From NCBI RefSeq assembly GCF_030695065.1, contig NZ_JAUYTR010000016.1, positions 310,001-374,000 on the forward strand: a DNA stretch of 64,000 bases, read 5' to 3'. Of the stretch, positions 55,961 to 64,000 are shown one piece after another. A model generated the notes under the pieces. It did no database searches and was not told the DNA's origin. It saw only the letters and a program-made list of their open reading frames with translations. This stretch comes from Sediminibacterium sp. GTDB taxonomy: Bacteria > Bacteroidota > Bacteroidia > Chitinophagales > Chitinophagaceae. The translations under genes and the position numbers were made by a program. Positions within the stretch are counted from its first letter, which is position 1. Every line of letters begins with the position of its first letter.

Positions 55961-58648
55961 TTAAATAATTGGTTCTTCGTTATTAGTCGTATTTAAATCG
56001 GCATCATTGGTTGATTCACCTGCCTCTGTGGTTCCATCAGTTTGCTCTTCATCTAACACGTTAGCTTCGCCTTCACCCTCTTCAGCTATTACTTCTTCTA
56101 CTACTTGCTCTTCAATTTGAGAAATGGCTGCAATTTCATCGCCTTCATCTAAGCGAATCAATTTAACACCTTGTGTGGCTCGTCCTGCTTCTCTAATATC
56201 TACAATACCTGTTCTAATGGTAATGCCCGATTTACAAGTAATAATTAAGTCTTCCACCTCTTTTACATAAAGTATGCCAACCAAACTTCCTGTTTTCTCA
56301 GTTACGTTAATGGTTTTAACACCTTTACCTCCTCTATTGGTAATGCGATAATCTTCAATGGCTGTTCTTTTACCGTATCCTTTTTCACTTACCACCAATA
56401 TGGTTCTTTCAGTATCGTCCTTATTTACACAAATCATGCCAACCACTTCATCGGTAGCATCATCTACTTCAATACCTGCAACCCCAATAGCACCTCTTCC
56501 AGTTGATCGAACTTTTGTTTCAGGGAATCGAATAGCACGTCCGCTTTTCACCGCCAACATAATTTCGCTAGAACCATTGGTTAATCTAGCTTCTAATAAT
56601 TCATCTCCTTCCACAATGGTAATTGCATTCACCCCATTGGCCCTAGGTCTACTGAAATCTTCTAAAGAAGTTTTCTTAATAATACCTTGCTTAGTACAAA
56701 GCACGATATAGTGATTTTGAACAAAATCAGTGTCTGCAATATTTTTAACATTAATAATTGCTTTCACTTTATCGTCACCAGGTAATTGAATCAAATTCTG
56801 TATGGCTCTTCCTTTGCTTTGCTTCTCTCCTTCTGGTATTTCATACACCCGCATCCAATAACACCTACCCTTTTCTGTAAAGAATAAAATGGTATCATGG
56901 GTAGAGGCAACAAATAAATGTTCTACAAAATCCTCTTCTCGGGTTTTTGATCCTACTGCACCTCTACCGCCTCTTTTTTGTTGACGGTATTCAGTTGCAG
57001 AAGTACGCTTAATGTATCCTAAATGTGAAATAGTAATTACTACATCTTCGTCTTCAATTAAGTCTTCAATACGCATTTCATCGGCCAAGTATTGAATTTC
57101 ACTCTTACGTGCATCACCAAATTTATCTTTTACTTCTAGTAACTCTTTTCTAATTAAAGCAAAGCGTAAATCTTCATTGGCCAATAGCGCTTTCAAGTCT
57201 CTAATGGTTGCAATTAAACCATTGAACTCTTCAATAATTTTATCGCGTTCCATTCCAGTTAATCGCTGTAAACGCAATTCTAGTATGGCTTTCGCTTGAA
57301 TTTCAGACAACCCTTCTGCTTGTTTGTACAACTCATCTGTAAGATCAGAGAACATAGCAGAATTCAAGTACCATTTTTCTTGGCTACTCTTGGTCATCAA
57401 TGCTTCCTTCGCTTCATCAGGAGTTCTACTTGCACGTATCAAACGAATCACTTCATCTAAATGGTCCAATGCTTTTAAATAACCTTCTAATACATGCGCA
57501 CGCTCCTCCGCTTTTCTTAGTTCAAATTTGGCTCTTCTAATCACCACTTCCATTCTAAATTCAATGAAAGCTTTAATTAGATCGTGCAAGTTCATAATGC
57601 CCGGACGTCCTTTGCTTAACGCCACATTATTGATACCATAACTGGTTTGTAATTCTGTATGCTTGTACAATTGATTAATGACCACTTGTGCAACCGCATC
57701 TTTCTTTAATTCAACCACAATACGAGTACCATCTTTATTACTTTGGTTACCCACATCGGATATTCCATCAACAATTTTATTGATGGCCAATTGTCCAATT
57801 CGATCCGTTAAAGTATCACGACTTACCTGATAAGGTACTTCGGTAATAACAATCATTTCTCTGCCATTGGGTTTGGTTTCCACATTGCATCTCCCTCTTA
57901 CCACAACCCTACCCCTACCGGTCATTAATGCTTGCCTAACGCCTTCCATACCATAAATCACCCCACCGGTTGGAAAATCAGGCGCTTTCACATAATTCAT
58001 TAACTCTTCAATAGTAATATCTCTATTGTCTACATAAGCCACACAGCCATCAATTACTTCGCTCAAGTTATGCGGCATCATATTGGTGGCCATACCTACG
58101 GCAATTCCAGAAGAACCATTTACCAATAACTGAGGAATTCTTGCAGGTAAAACAGTGGGCTCTTCTAATGAATCGTCAAAATTCAATTGAAAGTCTACTG
58201 TTTCCTTTTCAATATCATCTAACATGGCTTCAGCAATCTTTTGCAATCTTGCTTCGGTATAACGCATAGCAGCCGGTGGATCTCCATCTTGGTTACCAAA
58301 GTTACCTTGACGATCTACCAATGTATAACGCATGGTCCACTCTTGGGCCATCCTCACCAATGTATCATAAATAGCACTATCACCGTGGGGGTGATACTTA
58401 CCCATTACTTCCCCCACAATACGGGCAGATTTCTTAAAAGGCTTATTGCTGTTATTCCCCAACTCATTCATTGCGTATAAAACCCTACGGTGTACAGGCT
58501 TAAACCCGTCCCTCACATCTGGTAATGCACGACCCACAATAACCGACATTGAATAGTCAATGTAAGCGGTCTTCATTTGCTCTTCAATATTGACCTGTAT
58601 AATTCGGTCGTTATCGTTGGTTTGTTCTGGTATTAAGTTCTCTTCCAT
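55961..58648 (-). CDS. gyrA: DNA gyrase subunit A
   Basis: Cleavage-religation subunit of gyrase, which introduces negative supercoils. The 895-aa protein has the winged-helix active site with DNA-linking Tyr in [17 protein letters not shown]. The quinolone-resistance region reads [19 protein letters not shown] with Ser-Ala at the usual positions (wild-type-like). Then comes the coiled-coil gate, followed by the C-terminal beta-pinwheel with the GyrA box [12 protein letters not shown] long acidic tail (about 840-895, [18 protein letters not shown]) is lineage-specific. It has an unusual neighbourhood, with TPR and GSDH genes downstream. A DnaA-box-like TTATCCACA lies about 125 nt upstream. 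Confidence 0.98.
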   Translation of the reverse strand: MEENLIPEQTNDNDRIIQVNIEEQMKTAYIDYSMSVIVGRALPDVRDGFKPVHRRVLYAMNELGNNSNKPFKKSARIVGEVMGKYHPHGDSAIYDTLVRMAQEWTMRYTLVDRQGNFGNQDGDPPAAMRYTEARLQKIAEAMLDDIEKETVDFQLNFDDSLEEPTVLPARIPQLLVNGSSGIAVGMATNMMPHNLSEVIDGCVAYVDNRDITIEELMNYVKAPDFPTGGVIYGMEGVRQALMTGRGRVVVRGRCNVETKPNGREMIVITEVPYQVSRDTLTDRIGQLAINKIVDGISDVGNQSNKDGTRIVVELKKDAVAQVVINQLYKHTELQTSYGINNVALSKGRPGIMNLHDLIKAFIEFRMEVVIRRAKFELRKAEERAHVLEGYLKALDHLDEVIRLIRASRTPDEAKEALMTKSSQEKWYLNSAMFSDLTDELYKQAEGLSEIQAKAILELRLQRLTGMERDKIIEEFNGLIATIRDLKALLANEDLRFALIRKELLEVKDKFGDARKSEIQYLADEMRIEDLIEDEDVVITISHLGYIKRTSATEYRQQKRGGRGAVGSKTREEDFVEHLFVASTHDTILFFTEKGRCYWMRVYEIPEGEKQSKGRAIQNLIQLPGDDKVKAIINVKNIADTDFVQNHYIVLCTKQGIIKKTSLEDFSRPRANGVNAITIVEGDELLEARLTNGSSEIMLAVKSGRAIRFPETKVRSTGRGAIGVAGIEVDDATDEVVGMICVNKDDTERTILVVSEKGYGKRTAIEDYRITNRGGKGVKTINVTEKTGSLVGILYVKEVEDLIITCKSGITIRTGIVDIREAGRATQGVKLIRLDEGDEIAAISQIEEQVVEEVIAEEGEGEANVLDEEQTDGTTEAGESTNDADLNTTNNEEPII

Positions 58649-58771
58649 GTATCTTGCTGGTTCTACTTTTAATTCATTTTCAGGGGGAAAAATAGCCTCC
58701 TGAATGAAGGTTTGCGAAGATAGCTTTTTTAGGGGTTAAAAAGGCCAAAAAACACTGTTTTTTTACCGGTT

Positions 58772-58780
58772 TTATCCACA
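58772..58780 (+). promoter_or_regulatory. perfect DnaA-box sequence TTATCCACA between gyrA and the saccharopine dehydrogenase-like gene
   Basis: Exact match to the TTATCCACA consensus, single copy in the divergent 211-nt intergene. It may be a DnaA control site for gyrA or chance. Confidence 0.35.
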
Positions 58781-58831
58781 GTTTACACCCTATCTAAACG
58801 CTTGATTTTCATTGGTAGACGCCAATTGTTC

Positions 58832-58839
58832 TATCTTTA
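58832..58839 (+). promoter_or_regulatory. near-consensus -7 promoter box (TATCTTTA)
   Basis: One mismatch from TAnnTTTG, 20 nt before ATG 58860. A TTG lies about 17 nt upstream. Confidence 0.35.
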
Positions 58840-58859
58840 TTTTTTTTAAGTAATTCTTT

Positions 58860-60155
58860 ATGCAAATTTTAGTTTTTGGTGCGGGCAAATCTGCTACTGT
58901 TTTAATAAAGTATTTAGGGAGTATTACTGCCCAAAAAAATTGGATTTGCACAGTTGCAGACCAAGACTTAAATACGGTAAACAATAAAATAAAAGGGCAT
59001 TCCAATTTGCGTGCTGCTGCCCTTTCAATTGAAGATGAAGCAGCCAGGCAGGGGTTGATTAAAGCCGCCGATATCGTTATTTCGCTATTGCCACCAGGCT
59101 TGCATTTTTTAGTGGCAAAGGATTGTGTATTATTGAAAAAAAATTTACTGACTGCTTCTTATTTAGACAGTCAAATTAAAAGTTTAGAGAAAGACATTAA
59201 TGAAGCAGGATTATTGTTCATAGGAGAAATGGGTTTAGACCCAGGTATTGACCATATGAGTGCTATGCAAATCATTCATAACATCCATTCAAATGGAGGG
59301 CAAATAAGCTCCTTTAAATCGCATTGCGGGGGATTAATTGCGCCCGAGTCAGACAACAATCCATGGCATTATAAAATCAGTTGGAACCCTCGAAATATTG
59401 TTACTGCTGGAAAAGCAGGTGCTATTTACCAACATGAAGGAGAAGTAGTAACTAAGCCTTATGAACAAATATTTGACAACTGTGCGCAACTAAACATACC
59501 GCAAGTAGGCAATTTGGCCTATTATCCCAATAGAGATTCCCTTTCTTATATTCCTTTATACAAATTAGAAACAGCACAAACTTTTATTAGAACCACTTTG
59601 CGTTATGCTGCTTTTTGTTTGGGATGGGAGAAAATGGTACAAGCACAATTAACCAATGACGATGAAATGGTAGACACCAATGGGTTAAGCTATGCCCAAT
59701 TTTTTCATACTCATTTGAATAAATACCAAGTGGAATTGAACACCCCTGAATTAATGGAGCAATTCAATTTTTTAGGACTGAATGATTCCACCCCTATCAA
59801 CAAAGGAACACTAACGACAGCGCAAATTCTGCAAGAAATACTCGAAGCAAAATGGAAATTACAAATAGGCGATAAAGACCTTATTGTGATGTTACACGAA
59901 TTTGAATATTCAATGAACAATAAAAATTATGCACTCCAAAGTACTTTGGTAGTGAAGGGCGACGATGAGTTGCATACAGCAATGGCAAAAACCGTTGGTT
60001 TACCTTTGGGGATTGCAGCTGTCTTAATTTTAGAGAACAAAATTGCCATTAAAGGGTTACATATACCAATAATTAAAGAAATCTACGAACCAGTTTTAGC
60101 AGAATTAACAAAAGAAGGTATTGCCTTTGAAGAAACAAAAATGGAATTACAATGA
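58860..60155 (+). CDS. saccharopine dehydrogenase family protein
   Basis: NAD(P)-binding oxidoreductase related to saccharopine reductase (LYS9-type), possibly for lysine degradation or a related glutamate-forming reaction. The 431-aa product has an N-terminal Rossmann motif [18 protein letters not shown] and the family segment [40 protein letters not shown]. The C-terminal domain includes [21 protein letters not shown]. It overlaps the next gene by 4 nt (ATGA), so the EVE protein is translationally coupled. No lysine pathway partner is adjacent, so substrate is inferred from family. Confidence 0.86.
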   Translation: MQILVFGAGKSATVLIKYLGSITAQKNWICTVADQDLNTVNNKIKGHSNLRAAALSIEDEAARQGLIKAADIVISLLPPGLHFLVAKDCVLLKKNLLTASYLDSQIKSLEKDINEAGLLFIGEMGLDPGIDHMSAMQIIHNIHSNGGQISSFKSHCGGLIAPESDNNPWHYKISWNPRNIVTAGKAGAIYQHEGEVVTKPYEQIFDNCAQLNIPQVGNLAYYPNRDSLSYIPLYKLETAQTFIRTTLRYAAFCLGWEKMVQAQLTNDDEMVDTNGLSYAQFFHTHLNKYQVELNTPELMEQFNFLGLNDSTPINKGTLTTAQILQEILEAKWKLQIGDKDLIVMLHEFEYSMNNKNYALQSTLVVKGDDELHTAMAKTVGLPLGIAAVLILENKIAIKGLHIPIIKEIYEPVLAELTKEGIAFEETKMELQ

Positions 60156-60562
60156 ATTATTGGTTAATTAAATCGGAGCCTTTTAAATACAGTTGGGATC
60201 AGTTTGTAAGCGACAAAGAAACATTTTGGGATGGAGTAAGAAATTACCAGGCGCGCAATAATTTAAGGGCTATGAAAAAAGGCGACTTGGCTTTTTGGTA
60301 CCATAGCAACGAAGGAATGGAAATTGTGGGCATTGCCAAAGTAACCAAAGAGTCTTATCAAGATCCTACCACGGATGATACCGCTTGGTTGGTGGTCAAT
60401 TTTAAACCAGTAAAAAAATTAAAAAAGCCCGTGAGCTTAGCTACGGTTAAAGCAGACATTCGATTAGAAAAAATGGCATTGGTAAAAGCCCAAAGATTGT
60501 CTGTACAACCGGTGACTCCAGAAGAATGGGTAATCATTTTGGAATTGGCTGAAACCAAATAA
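60152..60562 (+). CDS. EVE domain-containing protein
   Basis: PUA-like EVE fold, about 136 aa, a family that binds modified bases in DNA or RNA. Landmarks are [45 protein letters not shown] and the C-terminal [10 protein letters not shown]. This is the stand-alone short form common in bacteria, not the fusion form found with restriction enzymes. Its ATG overlaps the preceding stop in ATGA, so the two proteins are made together; no functional link to saccharopine metabolism is obvious. Target base is not predictable. Confidence 0.9.
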   Translation: MNYWLIKSEPFKYSWDQFVSDKETFWDGVRNYQARNNLRAMKKGDLAFWYHSNEGMEIVGIAKVTKESYQDPTTDDTAWLVVNFKPVKKLKKPVSLATVKADIRLEKMALVKAQRLSVQPVTPEEWVIILELAETK

Positions 60563-60568
60563 CCCCCT

Positions 60569-61828
60569 TTATTTGAAGAAAATATATGCAATTCCAATTG
60601 CAGCAATCACGCCAATTAAGTCGGCCAGCATGCCGGCCCAAATTGCGTAACGAACTTTCTTAATTCCAACACTTCCAAAGTAGAGGGCAATAATGTAAAA
60701 AGTAGTGTCTGCACTTCCTTGAAAAGTACTGGCCAACTGCCCTATAAAACTATCTGGTCCATGTGTTTTAAAAATATCTAGCATCAATCCCCTTGCCCCA
60801 CCCCCACTAAAAGGACGCATGATGGCAACAGGTAATGCAGGAACAAATTCACCACTTGCGCCAACTGCAGTAAAGCACCAAGTAATGCCGCTAATGATGG
60901 CTTCTAAAGCACCACTTTCTCTAAAAACTCGTATGCCCACTAACATCCCCACTAAATACGGAATCACTTTTAAAATCACTTCCCAACCTTGTTTAGCACC
61001 TTCAATAAACGCATCAAATACATTTACTTTTTTTATATGACCGCCAATAATAAATGTGCAAATAATCAGGAACAAAATAATATTGCCTAATACATTACTG
61101 AATGTTTCTTTAGTTAATAAAGTAGGAACAGGAATATCTTTTTGTGAAGGCAATTGCTGAATAAACCAAGCAAATAAAAAGATGGCCGTAACAATGGTTC
61201 CCAACCAAGCAATCAATATTCGATCAAATTTTAATCGTTGATAAATGCCCGTAATTAAAATACTCGCCACCGTTGCTACCGATGTAGCCAACATTAATGG
61301 AACAAATACACTGGTGGGGTTAACGCTTCCGGCACCTGCGCGATAAGCTATAATTGACAAAGGAATTAAAGTAAGTCCACTGGTATGCAAAACCAAGAAC
61401 ATGATTTGTGCATTACTGGCTGTTTCTTTTTGCGGATTCAAAGTTTGCAAACTCTCCATTGCTTTTAACCCAAAGGGAGTAGCTGCATTATCTAAACCCA
61501 ACATATTGGCACTAAAATTCATGACCATTTGTCCCATGGCTGGGTGTTTATCGGGTACACCCGGAAACAATCTTTTCATAAATGGATTGAGGAGTCTGGC
61601 CAAAAAATTAATGGCACCTGCTTTTTCGCCAATATTCATCAACCCCATAAAAAACACCATTACACCCGTTAATGGCAAGGCAATATCCATTACGCTAGAC
61701 TTGCTGGCATCAAAAATGCCTTCTACCATTTTCTTGAAAATCTCGTAGTCTTGAAAGATGATCAGCTTTATTAATGCAATCACCAACCCAATAACAAAAA
61801 AGAGTATCCAAACATAATTCAGTGCCAT
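60569..61828 (-). CDS. nucleoside-recognition-domain membrane protein (SpmA-SpmB-like fusion)
   Basis: Integral membrane protein of 419 aa with about ten helices. It looks like a fusion of the two Gate/nucleoside-recognition units seen separately as SpmA and SpmB. The SpmA-type half reads VMDIALPLTGVMVFFMGLMNIGEK and ANMLGLDNAATPFGLKAMESLQTLNP. The SpmB-type half reads VIPYLVGMLVGIRVFRESG and SFIGQLASTFQGSADTTFYIIALYFGSVGI. In spore formers the pair affects dehydration; here the role is unknown, perhaps transport. A TATCTTAG box lies 4 nt before its ATG. It is convergent with the EVE gene. Confidence 0.88.
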   Translation of the reverse strand: MALNYVWILFFVIGLVIALIKLIIFQDYEIFKKMVEGIFDASKSSVMDIALPLTGVMVFFMGLMNIGEKAGAINFLARLLNPFMKRLFPGVPDKHPAMGQMVMNFSANMLGLDNAATPFGLKAMESLQTLNPQKETASNAQIMFLVLHTSGLTLIPLSIIAYRAGAGSVNPTSVFVPLMLATSVATVASILITGIYQRLKFDRILIAWLGTIVTAIFLFAWFIQQLPSQKDIPVPTLLTKETFSNVLGNIILFLIICTFIIGGHIKKVNVFDAFIEGAKQGWEVILKVIPYLVGMLVGIRVFRESGALEAIISGITWCFTAVGASGEFVPALPVAIMRPFSGGGARGLMLDIFKTHGPDSFIGQLASTFQGSADTTFYIIALYFGSVGIKKVRYAIWAGMLADLIGVIAAIGIAYIFFK

Positions 61829-61861
61829 AAGTCTAAGATAATGCTAATGATGGTTATTCCT

Positions 61862-61869
61862 TACCTTTG
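61862..61869 (+). promoter_or_regulatory. Bacteroidota -7 promoter box (TACCTTTG) for ychF
   Basis: Exact TAnnTTTG, 18 nt before ATG 61888. It overlaps the ORF-track TTG start, which is therefore rejected. Confidence 0.55.
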
Positions 61870-61887
61870 CGCCTCAAAATTAATATA

Positions 61888-62991
61888 ATGGCTTTACAAG
61901 CAGGTATAGTAGGTCTTCCAAATGTAGGTAAATCAACGCTTTTTAATGCGGTAAGTAATAGTGCAAAAGCACAGGCAAGTAATTATCGTTTCTGTACCAT
62001 TGAACCCAATGTAGGTTTAGTGGATGTGCCAGATGAGCGCTTAAGTAAATTAGCTGAATTGGTTTTGCCCAATAAAGTGATTCCTACCCAAATGGAAATT
62101 GTAGACATTGCTGGCTTGGTTAAAGGTGCGAGCAAGGGGGAAGGATTGGGTAACAAATTCTTAGGAAATATTAGAGAAGTAGATGCCATAATTCATGTGA
62201 TTCGTTGTTTTGAAGACGAAAATGTATTGCGCGAAGAAGGGGCCATCAATCCTGTTTCCGATAAAGAAATTATTGAAACCGAATTACAATTAAAAGATCT
62301 AGAAAGCGTAGAGAGGAAATTACAGCGCGTAGAGAAAATGGCTCGTGTAGGTTCTGACACCAAAGCCAAAGCTGAATTTGAAATTTTACAGCGTTGCCAA
62401 AATCATTTAATGGCAGGTAAGAGTATTCACTCTTTGGGATTAAGCAAAGAAGACAAAGCTGCAGTAGCCGATTTATTCTTATTAACCGATAAGCCTGTTT
62501 TATACGTTGCCAATGTAGACGAAGCATCCATGCATACAGGTAATGCTTTTTCTGAGCAATTAAAAAAAGCAGTTGAAGCAGAAGGCGCACAAGTAATTGT
62601 AATGTGTAATAATATAGAAGCACAAATTGCAGAAATGGACAATGCAGACGACAAGCAAATGTTCATGGAAGAATATAAAATGACCGAGCCTGCATTAAAT
62701 AGATTGATTCAGTCTGCCTATAAATTATTGAACTTAGATACTTACTTCACAGCAGGTGTGCAAGAAGTGCGTGCTTGGACAATCCATAAAGGTTGGAAAG
62801 CCCCACAAGCGGCGAGTGTAATCCACACCGATTTTGAAAAAGGATTTATTAAAGCGGAAGTAATAGCCTACGAAGACTTTGTAAAGTATGGTAGTGAAGC
62901 GGCTTGTAGAGACAATGGTAGACTGCGCATTGAAGGAAAAGAATACCTTGTGAAAGATGGAGACATCATGCACTTCCGATTCAACGTTTAA
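61888..62991 (+). CDS. ychF: redox-regulated ATPase YchF (OLA1 family)
   Basis: Obg-family ATPase linked to ribosomes and stress responses. From ATG 61888 the product is 367 aa. It starts with MALQAGIVGLPNVGKSTLFNAVS (Walker A), then NYRFCTIEPNVGLVDVPDERL and IVDIAGLVKGASKGEGLGNKFLGNIREVDAI. The TGS domain at the end reads YFTAGVQEVRAWTIHKGWKAPQAASVIHTDFEKGFIKAEVI. YchF prefers ATP because the G4 motif is altered (here YVANVDE). The gene is read from its own promoter and is followed 2 nt later by an FAD oxidoreductase gene. Confidence 0.97.
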   Translation: MALQAGIVGLPNVGKSTLFNAVSNSAKAQASNYRFCTIEPNVGLVDVPDERLSKLAELVLPNKVIPTQMEIVDIAGLVKGASKGEGLGNKFLGNIREVDAIIHVIRCFEDENVLREEGAINPVSDKEIIETELQLKDLESVERKLQRVEKMARVGSDTKAKAEFEILQRCQNHLMAGKSIHSLGLSKEDKAAVADLFLLTDKPVLYVANVDEASMHTGNAFSEQLKKAVEAEGAQVIVMCNNIEAQIAEMDNADDKQMFMEEYKMTEPALNRLIQSAYKLLNLDTYFTAGVQEVRAWTIHKGWKAPQAASVIHTDFEKGFIKAEVIAYEDFVKYGSEAACRDNGRLRIEGKEYLVKDGDIMHFRFNV

Positions 62992-62993
62992 AT

Positions 62994-64000
62994 ATGTTAT
63001 CGTTCTGGGAAAAAGACAGTTTTTATGCCGATACAGATATTGTGATCATCGGTGCCGGCCTAATGGGTCTTTGGTCTGCCTATGAATTAAAAAAAGCAGC
63101 TCCTTCCCTATCCATAACCATACTAGAAAAAAATGCAACCCCTTTAGGTGCTTCTACCCGCAATGCAGGTTTTGCTTGCTTCGGAAGTTTAACCGAATTA
63201 ATTAGTGATGAAACTACCATGGGTACTGCTGCCATGCTATCCATTGTAGAAAGCCGTTTTAAAGGCATCCAAAAAATACGTGCGAATTTTTCGGATGAAG
63301 CCATTCAATACGATGCTTGTGGAGGATTTGAAGCCATTCAAAATAATCATTTCACTGCGGCCAACTTAGATGGGCATATTCAGTATCTAAATGGGTTATT
63401 AGCACCCATAACAGGCAGCCATCAAACCTTTTGCAATGCTACCAAACAGCTGAATCGGTATGGGGTGAAAGCATTTGATCATTTGGTATACAATTCATTT
63501 GAAGCAGGCATTCACAGCGGTAAATTAGTAAATGAATTGACCAATAAAGTATTGGCATTGGACGTACGAATTATTAATGGTATAGAAGTGAAGGGTTGGA
63601 TTAAAACTGGCGAATCCATTGAGATAGCTACCCAGTTTGGACAAACCATCAAAGCCAAGCAGTTAATTGCTTGTATGAATGGATTTACTCAAACCCTTTT
63701 ACCACAATTGAATATTGTTCCTGCAAGAGGTCAAATACTCTTGACCAAACCCATTGATGGGTTAATTTTAAAAGGTACTTTCCATTTTGATGAAGGGTTT
63801 TATTACTGGAGAAATATTGGCAATCGAATACTAATTGGTGGGGCGCGTAATTTGGATATTGCAGGTGAACAAACTACCAATTTAGCAGGGTCAGATAAAA
63901 TCAGGAACCACTTAGCTCAATTTTTGGCTACCTATATTGATACGAATCACCCCATTGAAATAGAACAATACTGGAGCGGCATTATGGGCTTTACTCCCAA
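62994..64000 (+). CDS. FAD-dependent oxidoreductase, DAO family (glycine oxidase/DadA-like), 3'-truncated by window edge
   Basis: Flavoprotein of the D-amino-acid-oxidase fold; about 335 residues are visible. It is not in the ORF track because the frame runs off the end. ATG 62994 gives MLSFWEKDSFYADTDIVIIGAGLMGLWSAYELKKA, a Rossmann FAD motif with GAGLMG. It continues through ASTRNAGFACFGSLTELI, IPAxGQILLT-like VPARGQILLTKP and YYWRNIGNRILIGGARN. It starts 2 nt after ychF and is probably co-transcribed. The substrate is likely an amine or amino acid, but no specificity residue could be judged. Confidence 0.85.
   Translation, partial: MLSFWEKDSFYADTDIVIIGAGLMGLWSAYELKKAAPSLSITILEKNATPLGASTRNAGFACFGSLTELISDETTMGTAAMLSIVESRFKGIQKIRANFSDEAIQYDACGGFEAIQNNHFTAANLDGHIQYLNGLLAPITGSHQTFCNATKQLNRYGVKAFDHLVYNSFEAGIHSGKLVNELTNKVLALDVRIINGIEVKGWIKTGESIEIATQFGQTIKAKQLIACMNGFTQTLLPQLNIVPARGQILLTKPIDGLILKGTFHFDEGFYYWRNIGNRILIGGARNLDIAGEQTTNLAGSDKIRNHLAQFLATYIDTNHPIEIEQYWSGIMGFTP

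Overview
The window is an AT-rich, gene-dense chromosomal segment of a member of the Bacteroidota, most likely Chitinophagaceae or a close relative. Several independent signs agree: a fused SecDF, a C-terminal gliding/T9SS type B sorting domain, a DUF3276 PUR-like protein, a TonB-dependent receptor with a carboxypeptidase-like N-terminal domain, a futalosine-pathway menaquinone enzyme (MqnE), a long-form NusB, and many upstream copies of the phylum-specific -7 promoter element TAnnTTTG. The genus is inference. No rRNA, prophage, transposase or CRISPR array is visible; one tRNA-Ser(TGA) is present.

Layout. 1-14.7 kb: truncated methylmalonyl-CoA mutase-family gene, an IscA-type Fe-S protein, secDF, an FKBP lipoprotein, small membrane proteins, a TonB-dependent receptor, groESL, nusB-yajC-coaE and an rRNA-type methyltransferase. 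14.7-26 kb: a tandem pair of M14 carboxypeptidase paralogues (the first appears catalytically dead), an aminotransferase, a class A beta-lactamase-like hydrolase, L-serine dehydratase, an old-yellow-enzyme/dienoyl-CoA reductase, a VOC protein and mqnE. 26-36.4 kb: CNT nucleoside transporter, thioredoxin, dnaE, NlpC/P60 lipoprotein, a flippase, M1 aminopeptidase, msrA. 36.4-45.4 kb: a MutS2-like ATPase lacking the Smr domain, a T9SS-secreted protein with YhcH and sulfatase downstream, tRNA-Ser in a repeat-rich intergene, an ABC exporter and a PUR-like protein. 45.4-64 kb: membrane pyrophosphatase, class C beta-lactamase-like hydrolase, serA, cutC with glycosylasparaginase, a repeat-bounded orphan gene, GSDH-TPR-gyrA, saccharopine dehydrogenase-like and EVE genes, a nucleoside-recognition-domain membrane protein, ychF and a truncated FAD oxidoreductase.

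Most of the window is housekeeping. The one locus that looks like a mobile or cassette-type insertion is 52.44-53.37 kb. There a single unrecognised membrane-anchored protein is enclosed by a near-identical 40-bp direct repeat and is followed by a large nested palindrome. Other points of interest are the inactivated M14 paralogue, a terminator-like hairpin abutting the coaE start codon, promoter boxes whose spacing implies some leaderless mRNAs, and tandem and inverted repeats next to tRNA-Ser.

Start codons were re-chosen in several cases where the ORF track used an upstream TTG/GTG but an ATG fits the family or the promoter spacing better (iscA-like gene, TonB receptor, first M14 gene, VOC protein, CNT transporter, flippase, hppA, ychF). 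All function calls come from reading motifs by eye; no database search was run.
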